Positions 40,785 to 51,880 of a DNA stretch of 64,000 nucleotides are shown in pieces. The notes below the pieces were generated by a model, which saw only the letters and a program-made list of their open reading frames with translations, did no database searches and was not told the origin of the DNA. The translations under genes and the position numbers were made by a program. The stretch's first letter is position 1. Each line of letters begins with the position of its first letter. Location: contig JAPTYO010000007.1 in the NCBI GenBank assembly GCA_036873135.1, forward strand, positions 15,606,763 to 15,670,762. Reading direction: 5' to 3'. This stretch comes from Clarkia xantiana subsp. parviflora. Taxonomy: Eukaryota; Streptophyta; Magnoliopsida; Myrtales; Onagraceae.

Positions 40785-41080
40785 AATAATCAAGCTAAAT
40801 TGCGATGCATCGTGGGATGAGAGAAAAAAAAACCAGAGGCATCGGCGTAGTTGCTAGAAATAAGTGTATAGTGTAGTAATAGGGAACTAAACTAGTTCTT
40901 CTACCGTTAAGGAACCCTTATCCTAGAAACTTTCGTGATGCATGAAGCTCTCCACATTGCTATACAATGAAGATGGAGCCAATGTTATTGTTGAATTAGA
41001 CTCAAATGAAGTTATTGAATCTTTATCACAAATGAATCAAACATGTGATTGGCGAATTGCCTTCTTTGTGGGAAAAAAAA
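40785..41080 (+). pseudogene. RNase H-like (RVT_3) domain relic of a plant LINE
   Basis: Conceptual translation gives KLNCDASWDERK, then with a one-base shift TRGIGVVARNK, and later GANVIVELDSNEVIESL. This matches the order (K(L)N.DA.W, GGIGVV.RD, E.DS..V) of the RNase H domain at the end of plant non-LTR polyproteins. At least one frameshift and stops break it. Confidence 0.7.
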
Positions 41081-41530
41081 AAACCTGCAAGTTAATGGGT
41101 TAAATTCCGAAGTATGATGGAGCCTGATTCCAATGAAAGTAACGAGGTTGCCAATTTAATCGCTATCCAAACCTGAAAAAGGTCGTGTCTAGACGAATGA
41201 GTTTTAAAGTCTCACCCTCTTTAATTTTCTTTAATTCAGAAGGATATTTCATATAATTCGCCTTAAACGTTGTTTTTCTGGTATTTTGAATATATTAATC
41301 AATTGGCAAAAAATAGAATAATAATATGTAAAGTGGATGAGTTTCATTTTCTTTTGTATATATACAAAGTTTTTGAAAAATAATGAATATAGATATTGGA
41401 TGTTTTCTTAGCCTTTTTTTCTTCAAAAAATGTTTAAATGATTATACTTTGAAGAAAATAAATGTATTTAAAATAAAAAAGAAGATTTGAAATGATTTTA
41501 AATCCACGTGCAAATAATTTTAAAACTACA

Positions 41531-42590
41531 TACATTTAGAGTTATGTACAATTAGTTTACTTATACTTAGTTGACTAACTTGACTCATACTTGTTGACTA
41601 AGTTGACTCACCATACCTAAATATAATTATCATACAGGTCGTACTTCTCATGATCCTCTGTTTAAAGATAGTGAACTTTACAAAAAAAAATTAGTGGGAA
41701 AACTTTTATATTTGAATATAACTCGACCATATATCGCTTACTTTGTTCGACGTTTAAGTCAATTTGTGCACAATCCAAAGCTTTCTCACTATCGTAAATG
41801 TTATTACGTACATCAAAAGAAACCTAGGACAAGGTTTACTATTCCTAGTTAAGTCTCTATTGCGATTTTAAGTGGGGTTCCTGTCCTTTTAACAAAAACT
41901 CATTGAGCACATATTATGTTAAGTTAGGCATTGCAATGGTGGCATGGGAAGTAAAAAAAAACAAGACAAAATATCTTTGTCAAGTGTAGAAGTTGAATGT
42001 CATAGCATCAGAGAGAAGTAGTGACTGATGTTATTAAATCGAGATTATCCATAAGCAAGCCAATTCAAATCTATTTAGACAGTAAAACATCAATTCAAAT
42101 TGTCAAAAATTTAATCTTTCATGAACCTACGAAATATATGAAAAATATATGAAGTTGGATTATCATTTTAAACGGGATTGCATATAAGACAATCAAATGC
42201 AATATATATTGCATCCAATCCAAGCACCAACCAACTGATCTTTTGACGAAGACATTGAACATATATTAACATATGACTATATGAGTCTCTAACTATGGTG
42301 TAATAGATATCTTTCAAGAAGATAAAGAAAAAGAAGAAGAAGAAGAAAGTAGATGAATGTAGGGTTATGTATAATTAGTTGACTTATAGTTCACTAACTA
42401 GTTGACTATGTAGACTCTTATTAGTTGACTAAGTTGACTTAGATAAATAAACATAAACAGCTTACTTTCCTAGATTGTAACAACTTTCCTAGATTAATGA
42501 AAGAAAATGTTTCTTTCTATTTAATCGTGTAATAGAACAATTCAGAGGAGCAGCTACTCTTTTCAAACCATTTTTTGTTTTTACTTTCAC
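41531..42590 (+). pseudogene. Decayed Ty1-copia retrotransposon (RT end, RNase H, 3' LTR)
   Basis: At 41638-41815 one frame reads LVGKLLYLNITRPYIAYFVR followed by LSQFVHNP, the end of copia reverse transcriptase. The RNase H part follows in broken frames: KKQDKISL-like, then LDSKTSIQIVKNLIFHEPTK, and HQPTDLLTKTL before a stop. A purine tract (42322-42350) precedes TGTAGGGTTATGTATAATTAG at 42358, the probable 3' LTR start. A similar GAGTTATGTACAATTAG with GTTGACTAAGTTGACT at 41538-41611 looks like a remnant of the other LTR joined to the RT by a large deletion. Confidence 0.8.
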
Positions 42591-42983
42591 TCACACCAGC
42601 ACCACTCCACACTGAATGATGTGGAGAAATGCATTCATGCATGCGCTTACAAGTTGATCAACATGGGATGGGATGGGATGGGACCCAAGTTGTAATAATA
42701 ATTAAAGCACGATATAGTGAATACTTTTTTTATATAAATTTTTAAAGTTGTACGCTTTTTGAAAAATAAAAATATATATTCCGTGGAACAGAAATATGTG
42801 GTTCCAGACATTGTTTAATAACGTAACGGTGCATAAAACATATATAACCGCATATATATACATATATATATATATATGTGTTAACAGGTCTTTTGGTTCA
42901 TAATGTTTGATGAATTTTGGCAGGGTCGGCCCATGTATATGAGTTAACAGGTCTTTTGGTCCATAATGTTTGATGAATTTTGG

Positions 42984-43253
42984 CAGGGCCGGCCCAAGAG
43001 AGATTGGGGCCTAAAGTAAAAATTTATTTTGGGCCTTATAGTTGTCTAATAAATGACGACATAATTACTTAAATATGATTAGATTAACTTTATAGCTAGC
43101 CCAAAATTAATAGAAAGTTTTTTTTTTTTTGAACTAGACATTTTTTTTATTATGAGTTGAAGTTGACTTACTTATATAATAGTAATATGAGGCCTTTTTT
43201 TCTTGGGGGCCTAAAGTCCTAGCTTTAGTGGTCTTATCCTTGGGCCGGCCTTG
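42984..43253. mobile_element. hAT-type MITE, 270 bp, TSD AATTTTGG
   Basis: CAGGGCCGGCCCAAG at the left and its near complement CTTGGGCCGGCCTTG at the right; a perfect 8-bp duplication AATTTTGG on both sides (42976-42983, 43254-43261). It is inserted in the left arm of the foldback element. Confidence 0.9.
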
Positions 43254-43520
43254 AATTTTGGGTTTTGGTCCATGATGTTTTTTTTTTTTTTGCTTAGTTT
43301 TGGTCTCATATGTTTGCATATTTTTCTAGTTTTGGTCTTTCTGTTACATTCCATCCATATTTTTCGTTAAGTAACACGTGCAAGTCACGTGATCCACTCT
43401 AAACTTTTAACTTTGTTCAATTTTTAGTCCCTCTAATACTTCCCTAACTCTTTTTTTATTCAATTTAGTCCCAACTTTTTAAAATTGACATCAAATTGGA
43501 CAACTAGGTCCAATTGACCC

Positions 43521-43542
43521 AACCCTGGGCTAGCCCAGGGTT
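43521..43542. repeat. Perfect 22-bp palindrome
   Basis: AACCCTGGGC followed directly by TAGCCCAGGGTT reads the same on both strands. A second near-palindrome GCCCTGGGCTAGCCCAGG lies about 70 bp on (43599-43617), and the two form the centre of the foldback element. Confidence 0.85.
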
Positions 43543-43782
43543 GTGACCGTCCATGGTCGAGGTCGCCGGATCCAGGCGACCCCAACTGGGATCGACCCAG
43601 CCCTGGGCTAGCCCAGGACTGGTCCAATTGGACCTAGTCAAATTGGGGGCAAGTTGACACCCAAAACTAGAAAAAATATGCAAACATATGAGACCAAAAC
43701 TATATAAATAAATAAAAAAAACATAATGGACCAAAATTCCAAAAATCGTCAAATATTATGGACCAAAAGAATTGTTAACCCT

Positions 43783-45346
43783 ATATATATACACTTTTTA
43801 AGCTGATGATATATATGTAGGTACCCTTTTTTACCCATCATTATTACTCCACATTTTGTTTGGCCATTAATATTATTACTCCACATTCAAAAGTAAAAAT
43901 ATCAACAACAAATATTAAAATTAGTGGAAAAGTGAAGATTACGTAGCTGACTGCAAGAGAATTAATACAAATACGTAAGAGAAGAAGGATACGGAAGCTT
44001 TACGTAAACAGTAAATTAGGAAAGATAAAGAGAGTCAACTGTGATATTGCTACTAACCCAAGAATTAGAAGAGCCTTGTTCTCCACGTTAACGCCACAAG
44101 CTCCCCAAGAAGAAATCACCTACCTCTATAATTGCACGCACTCAATACTATTATGCATGTGCATTATTGCTGGCCTTTCGTGATATGAAAGACGTCTACA
44201 TATATATAATATATGCGGGGGTCGGGACTTGAATGTAAAGGAATCAGCCCGAGTGTCATATCATTTATATATGTAACTTCGACTTACACGACAAGCTATT
44301 CTATATAATTAGTGGCAATACGAATTTTAAAATTGGTCTTGGAAAAAAGTGATATTTTTCATTAATCGTCCAATATAACATAAAGTGCATCAGTAAAATA
44401 TTATTTCACAATAATTGAAATGACTTAATGCCGTGTCAGCTTGATATTCGCACGTGGCTAACGGTATTAACCAAAACTTATGGGGGAGCAAATTACGGGG
44501 TCGATGTGAGTTCGAGGGCTAAATAAAAGTAAATCTGAGAATGAGGACCAAATTTCTTCAAGCCACAAATTCAAAGTGAGAAGAGAAAAAGTGAAGCTTC
44601 TTTGAACATGACGGAGTCGCAAAATAATAAAAAGCAAAATAATAAAAAGCAAAATATATAATAATTAAAAAAAATAATGTATTTTGGGTTAAAGAGCCGG
44701 TCTTGTTTTCGGTGAATTATAATTTTTGGGCCCTTTTGTTTTGGGGAAATTGAATGCGACCGAACAACGCCACCTCTTTCCCTCACCCTCGTCCGCCTAC
44801 AAATACGAGAATTCCTCTGAATTTTCCTGCAACTTCGTCTGCTGTTTTTCTTCCCTGAGCTGCCTCGGATTTGACATTCGGGCTAAAGAAGCATCAGCAC
44901 TTTCCACTCCTTAAAACTTCTAATTCACCACTCTAGCCTCCCTCCTACAGCGGTTTCAGCGTCTTGTCCAGCAATCGTTGCGAATACTAAGGTACACGTC
45001 GCTCGATTCCGTTGCGTGTTTCCAGCTCCAATGACGCTTTTTTTCGTTGGTTTCACTATTCGTTATTGTTTGATCTGTCTTCTGTTTTCTCTTTCCACAA
45101 TTTTATAACATGGGTATTGTTGATTTGTGTCTATGTTGTCTGCGAATCTCCTAAAGTAGGAATTTTTCAATGTTATTATTTGCAATTGTTGTTAAAAATG
45201 CGTTTACGTTCTGTCGTAATTATTGATGTTGATGTATAAGTTTTGCATTTTGAAGGTTAGATCCAGATTTTAGTTCTTACCTGATCCCGTTGTTGGTTAC
45301 TATTTGATTGCAGAGGCTTCTTGTAACTTCAAAACTAGGGTTCTTA
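43783..45346. other. Intergenic DNA and AGK2 promoter/leader
   Basis: No gene before 44.7 kb. From about 44750 the base composition rises and a leader exon appears to end at 44991 (ACTAAG|GTACAC), with its intron ending at the CAG of 45311-45313. A non-coding leader with an intron near the start codon is inferred, not proved. Confidence 0.5.
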
Positions 45347-47582
45347 ATGGTTAGATTCGTCTTCATATTTTCGCTTATTATTGATCTCTTAAAATGTAGA
45401 AACTCAAATAGGTCTTTTGATTCTGTATCAGGGAGAAGCACCAGCATTCTTTGCTGATTATATGACGAAAGGATTTGCCAATGGCAATGGTGCCTTAAAA
45501 TCCAAGAGCAGCGAAACTGTTGCCGACTTCGGTGACAAGATGGTATTACCATCCCCTGATATTTTCCAATCTTGGCATACCTTGCCAAAATAGTACAACT
45601 TCTTTTATATCTTTTCCATGAGAAAAATACTGTGGTATTTTCCAGTATGTCATTGGTGGGACTGATGATCAATCAGCAGTGTCTCTGGGTATCCGTATTT
45701 TCGACAAATCAAAATCACAATGGTGAGTTCATAATACTCTCTTCATGATCCTGCTCTTCATCTGAACCTGTGATAGATTACTAATGAAACAATTTACAGG
45801 GTTGCTCCGATTGTTCTCGGTACTAAACCAAATACTTGTAAAGGCCATTCAGCAGTTCCTATAGGCGAAGATCGAATTTTGATAATTAAGAAGGGTTCGA
45901 CCCCAGAGGATTGCATCTGGTTCCTTGAGGTTAATCTCATTGACACCTTTATGCTCTAAATATATCACCAGAAAATTGTAACTGTTGAAGTAATAAATGT
46001 AAACCACACACATTCACTTACCAGCTTGAATTTTTTGGGACAATTAGTCCACCTAAATGTATGTAGTTCTTGAAAAATTTAGGTGGACACTCAGTATGTT
46101 AGAGAGCAAACAAAGATCCATGGAGTTGAGGTGGTTGCATGGAGTAAAGGGGTTAGGGGCAATGCTGAGAAGCCAGTTGTGATAAGTGGACCTTCTGGAG
46201 TCGGGAAGGGTACACTGATAACCAAACTTATGGAGGAATTTCCATCACTTTTTGGGTTTTCTGTAAGCCATACCACCCGAGCACCAAGGGTTATGGAGAA
46301 AGATGGTGTTCACTACCACTTCACTGACAAGAGTGTAATGGAGCAAGATATAAAAGTTGGAAAATTCCTTGAATATGCTTCTGTGCATGGAAATCTGTAT
46401 GGAACTAGCATTGAAGCTGTTGAAGTTGTAACAGATGCAGGAAAGGTGAACACTTTATGTTGTTCACTCAATGTTCTTAGGTATTTTGGATTTATCTTTT
46501 TGTCGATGCTGAGTATTTGTGGTTACATGATATTGTTGCAGAGATGTATACTAGATATTGATGTTCAAGGAGCAAGGTCTGTTAGAGCTAGCAATCTTGA
46601 AGCTATGTTTATCTTTATTTGCCCACCCTCAATGGAGGAGTTGGAGAAGCGACTCCGTGCCAGGTGAGTTAAAAATGTTTTTTACATTCAACACAAATTG
46701 TTAATTTTGAAACTTGAATATATTAAACATTAGGCTAAGTTGACTTCAATATACGTATATATTATACACTATTTATGATTAGTTAACTATTACCAATATC
46801 CCGATTATGTAAATTATTGGCTTTCTTATATTAATTAATAATCTGTACATACGTATATGCAGAGGTACAGAAACAGAGGAGCAGATTCTAAAGCGACTCC
46901 GCAATGCAAAAGCAGAGCTTGAGCAGGGAATCTCCTCTGGCATCTTCGATCATATTCTTTATAATGATAATCTCGAGGAATGCTATCAGAAGCTCAAGGT
47001 AATTCTTTCTTCTACACTTATCTTTCGTTCATCTATCTAACAACATGATTATGATCACAACAATTCGTGCTTGTGGTGCATAACAGGCCCTCCTTGGACT
47101 CAACGGAAGCATCAATGCAGCTGTTAAGTCACGTAAGTATTATTTTTCGTCTTGAAAAAGAAAAACCAAATTTTGAGAAATGGGTGATGGAGCCTTTTGC
47201 CCGACTAAAACTATTGCCTTATTCTGAAAGCCGTTTTTGAATGGACAGTGGCGCGAGGAATTGATCTGCCTGTAGAGCATTCAGTTTCAAAAGTAGACTG
47301 TAAGAAGGTTATTATAAAGTGTGGAAGCCCTGAATCTGATCAGAACCTGTAAGTATCTCATCTCAGCTGTTATTGTTACTATTTTCTTCAATCTAGCTGC
47401 TACCTGCTAAAATGAGAAAAGAGTCATAGATAGATAGATAGATAAATGATATGATGAATGTTTTGTGTAGGATCGTGTTGGATGTATCATCGTTGGAAGG
47501 TGGTGCACCTGGGCGTACAAGAGGGTTAGACCTATACGCTGTGGATTCGTTTTCAGATGGGCTGAAGGAGATGAGGCAGTAG
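45347..47582 (+). CDS. AGK2: Guanylate kinase, AGK2-type, with N-terminal kelch-like extension, 10 coding exons
   Basis: Exons: 45347-45349 (ATG alone), 45432-45542, 45646-45722, 45800-45929, 46083-46445, 46542-46663, 46863-46998, 47087-47132, 47249-47348, 47471-47582; 1200 nt, 399 aa. The start codon is a 3-nt coding end of an exon, spliced to GGAGAAGCACC to give MGEAPAFF. Residues 1-130 resemble a partial kelch/galactose-oxidase repeat (YVIGGTDD...[11 protein letters not shown]). The guanylate kinase core follows: P-loop GPSGVGKGT (143-151), GMP-binding VSHTTRAPR and DGVHYHF, then [11 protein letters not shown]. It catalyses GMP + ATP to GDP + ADP in the cytosol or nucleus. A leader exon seems to end at 44991, with introns at 44992-45313 and 45350-45431. 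A C-terminal tail of about 65 residues after the kinase core is typical of plant AGK proteins. Confidence 0.95.
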
Positions 47583-50055
47583 CCATGGCTTGGCTTGGCT
47601 GCAACAAGATTCCATATCAAAGCCCCCCACTAACACCAATCTTTCATCAATCTTCTATCAACAAAAAATTTTGAGTTACTTTGCATTGATTGATTACCTA
47701 ATTTTGGAAGAAAGGGGATGATGCTTTTATTTACTTACTGTTAAAGATGCAAGCTTCTTCTTCTTCATTATTTTTACCAGAAGGCCATTGAAGAAGAAGC
47801 AAAGAGATCATGCTGTACTTTTCTAGATATTCTTTTTTTTTTTTCTATCTAAAAAGCAGCAGTGGAGTTTAGTAAGTGAAGTTCATTTTCATTTATCATA
47901 TCAGTTGTATTAGTAATAGTAAACTAGACATTATGGCAAATTTCTTATGCTAATTAATCAATTAAATGGATCCATTTTATTTATCAAAGCATATAAAGCA
48001 TATATTTTGTTTCAGTTCTCATCATTTACCTCTCGAGTGCAACATCAGTCTGTTCTGAAATCAAAGACAAAATGTGTGACGATCGATTTTACTTTTTTTT
48101 TTTTTTTTTTTTTTTTTCGCGACTGATGATAAAAAATGATTTGTTAGGGATATATATAAAACACGACTGATGATAAGAGACGTAATGGGATGGAAGGATA
48201 TGTGGAACTTAAGACCCTTGTTTGTTAAAAGGTAGTTGTGTTGTTGAATGTTGAGAGTTGCTGGCCAAATAACATGAACCTTCCTGTCGACATTAAATGA
48301 GTTCCACGCGGCAGGACAGAAGAGACTCTCTCCCAACTGTACTTTAAAATAAATAAAAATAAAAAAAAAATCCAATGCGACATTGAATTTGGATCTATAT
48401 TCGGTTCGTATTTAGAGGAATTGTAACTTGTTTTATAAATTGATTCCATTAAAAAAATTGTCAGAGAAGATGCATGGACTACATAATGTTTGTAATTTCC
48501 TACTTACAGATTGAAGTTTTTTTTTTACCAAACCCTGTCAATATAACAACACTAGAAGTCTAGTATACTCAAGAGGAGGATGACATGTTAGTGTTAGGCA
48601 CACAATTCTTGAATAGGCTAATGTTATTGTAATATACCAAAATATTATACAACATGAAATAGAAATAAGCGATTTGAAGTCTCAATAAACAAGATGTATA
48701 ATACTCAAGCATATAAATAATTCTTCATTTTCTAAACTCAAATAAAGACGACGGGATTGATTAGACTAGAGTTAGAAATTTACGGTGTCACCCCTAAACC
48801 TCATAGTGCGACTCAACTCATGTTAGGTTTGACATACTATCTTTCGGGATGTTGGTTAATGATTGGTTGTTAAGTACCTAACTATTGATAACTGGTCAAT
48901 ATATTAACTTCCCATCATAATTTTCCTCAAATATTAACGTAGTAGTACCATACAAGAAATAAAAAGTAACATTTGGATAAATAAAATAAAAAAAGTATAT
49001 TCATTTAACTAAATCCATGAGTTCTTCAATTATCATGTTCATCTTTATCATCATCAAATTTTTTTTTTTGGCCAACTATCTTCATCAAGTTTTTCGTTTT
49101 GCAAAACTTGACGGATATGTTTCTCGGCCCGAATCGAACTCAGGAACTCTTGGGTTCAATTGGAAAAGTAGAAGAAAAAACACAATGGACATAATGAAAG
49201 AGACGAACAATAGAAATTATAACACATAAAAAAACTGAGCAAGTATATAATTAACATTAGAATATCTAATATATGTATACATTCGTAAAATGAATACAAT
49301 CTGGCATGGTTAACTTACAAGTTGAAGAAATGATGGAGTTGGAATAAGAATGAAGAATAAGGACTAGGAGTAGTATATGTATGTATGTATGAGGTGAGAT
49401 TAGAATATGATCCTTCTCTAGTTGTTGTAAAATTGAAATAATATACCTGCTATTGTTTCATCACAATCAAACAATGGAATCCAATAATTCTATTCAAATT
49501 CGATTGTTCTCGACCAAGTAAGAAGAGATATATGATGAGGCTCATCAGCTCAACTTATATATACCTAAAATATGTGGACGACTTATAGCCTCTTGTTTGG
49601 GTAGGTGGGTAGGATCGGGCCTTAAGGTCCCCTACTCCGAATATATACGTGCATTGTTTAACCATCATCACGTGATTGACGTACGTATATAGGAAGGAAT
49701 CTTTCACCAAATAGAAGGGCGAATCTTTCTTATCATCTAATTACGTAGACTGAGACTCATACATTCCGAAAATTAACTTTTTATAAATGAATATGTGGCA
49801 AAAAAAAAAATTATTTGTAAATTATTTATAAATGATTATAAAGATCCATAAATTAATTCAAACTTAGATGGTTTTGCAATTTTAAATTAATTTTTTTCCA
49901 ACAATTTTAAAGTTTATTAAGTTTAAATTTTACTGGAGACGTTAATTTTTTTTTTTTAATCTTATAAGAGACGCTAGTTTTAGTGTACTAATAATAACAG
50001 ACGGCTGGAGATACACGTAATTAATGTCGTACAACCAACAATTTTCCAGAGATGC
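47583..50055. other. Gene-free stretch downstream of AGK2
   Basis: The first 250-300 bp probably hold the AGK2 3' UTR. A run of about 26 T lies at 48092-48117. No further gene or defined element was found. Confidence 0.45.
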
Positions 50056-50058
50056 TAA

Positions 50059-51877
50059 GATCACTTCCAATAGTGCATCCACATCAGCAGCCACGTCACT
50101 GCCAACTCATTAAAGTGGCACTGCTACAGTATTTGCTACAGTAAATGACACTGTAAAATTGGCACTCTCTCCAGTAGTGGAGGCCAAGTTCCACTTCTAT
50201 ATTGGGACCCACATAATTTCATAATTCAAATATAATTTTTGCATTATATATAAATTATATATCATTATATATAAATTATATATTCATATTTTTTTACAAA
50301 TACGGACATGAATAAATAATGAGATTCAAGTATTAGATGTTTTAATTAAAACAAAATAGGGAATAATATATACAAAATTATAAAAATGTAATTGAATTTT
50401 TTAATAAAAATTTACATTCTATAGGGATAAGAAAATAACCGGTCCGGTCGGTTCGGAACTGGTATAGACTGGACCGGTTCCAAACAGACCAATTATGCGA
50501 GAGGAGAACCAGACCAAAAACCAGTAATATACTTCTCAAAAAATTGATTTTTGATTGGACCGGACTGTTTTGAACTGGTTTTTAACTGGATCAGTTTTGT
50601 CGGAGGATCGGTTTTTCGTTTTTTTTTTTTAATTAGGGTAAATTTGTATAGGAAAATGGGTCGGACCAGTTTTGAACCGAACCGGACTTTTTTTACAGTT
50701 CCAGTCCAAAATCGGTCTAGAATTTTTAGTGCTAATTTCAAATTCAGTCCAGACCGGACCATACTGTTTTAATTAGTACCAATCCAGTTCGGAACATATT
50801 CGGGCCCGACCGGTTCGTGCATATCCATAGTTCTCTATTGTCAATCCATTGCAATAATTATACGTTACTTGACCAAGGTAAAATTACTTTTAGGTGCAGT
50901 CCCCATGCGGCATGCAGAATGATTGATAAGTATAATTGTTGATATAATAACATTGATCAATCAAATTCATTGAATCTATTATTTCACCATAATCAGTGTA
51001 TATCTGTTATACGTTGATTGACATATATTAATTCAACATCATCAACATATTCACGTTTATGTACATCCATGATCATATTAGTAAATTGATTATTGCATTA
51101 ATCATGTGTTTTTATATATGATTTTCAATATATGTAAATTAGAAATATACTATATATACATCATTCTAAAAGTATAATTTTTATAATAATTTATCGTAAA
51201 AGATATATTTCTTTCATATAATAATATAATATAATACGTAAAATATATAAAAATATATATGCATTAAAATAATATAATATTTTGTAGTAATTATTTTCCA
51301 TATTTAATAATTTGAAATGTTATACTATTTCAAAATTTAGAATTAACGGTATTCAACATGGTAACATATAAACAAATTAGACATGAAAATTTCGAAATTG
51401 ATTCAAAGTTAAAAAGTAGTAATTTTGGTTCGTGTTGTTATTTATGTTACATAATATTCAAAATGACTGATTACGGCTCTTGTCTATCTGACTTAGCGTA
51501 ACCGAATATATATACAATCAAAGAGATGAGCAACACAATCGAATAAAATAATATTAAAAAGTTGGCACCGACATGAACAGTAACTTGGGAGTTCCTACTA
51601 GTAGGCACTGTCCCACTTCACTATTCACTCGATAATGGCAAAACAGTAATATTAGTAATCCTAGTCACGCCTAGTGGCGCCTAGTCAGCGTCTAGTGGCA
51701 AAAATTGGAACTAGGCACTCCTATTTTGGAACAAGGCACTCCTATTGAAAATGCAAGTGCCTATTTAATCATTACCAGTATGGACCAACAGTAAATGACA
51801 CTAGGCACTCTCTACAATAATAAATTTACAACATGGAACTAGGAATTAGGCACTAGGCACTATTATTGGAAGTGCTC
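50059..51877. mobile_element. PIF/Harbinger-like non-autonomous element, 1.82 kb, TSD TAA
   Basis: Ends GATCACTTCCAATAGTGC and the complement of GAGCACTTCCAATAATAGTGC match; TAA flanks both sides (50056-50058, 51878-51880), the 3-bp TWA duplication of PIF/Harbinger. Both subterminal regions repeat AGGCACT, TTGGCACT and CAGTAAATGACACT. No transposase is seen; an ACCGGT-class element sits inside. Confidence 0.8.
50422..50829. mobile_element. Nested hAT-like MITE of the ACCGGTCC class, about 408 bp
   Basis: ACCGGTCCGGTCGGTTCGG at 50438 and the complementary GACCGGTTCG at the right define it. Ends TAGGGATAAG and CATATCCATA are only roughly inverted, and the flanks ACATTCTA and GTTCTCTA agree at 4 of 8, so the limits may be a few bases off. 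Confidence 0.6.
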
Positions 51878-51880
51878 TAA

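Larger units (their letters stand above)
42880..43782. mobile_element. Foldback element with long inverted arms, carrying a nested hAT
   Basis: GGTCTTTTGGTCCATAATG, GTTTGATGATTTTTGG-like and GTTTTGGTCTCATATGTTTGC blocks on the left (42889-43345) recur inverted on the right (43663-43782, ending GGACCAAAAGAATTGTTAAC). GTTAACAGGTCTTTTGG and the next 45 bp are duplicated in tandem at the left end (42881 and 42942). Superfamily not certain; long arms suggest Mutator-like. Confidence 0.65.

Noticed and set aside
49110..49160. Minus-strand GAGTTCGATTCGG, a tRNA B-box look-alike
   Set aside because: No A box at suitable distance and no cloverleaf.
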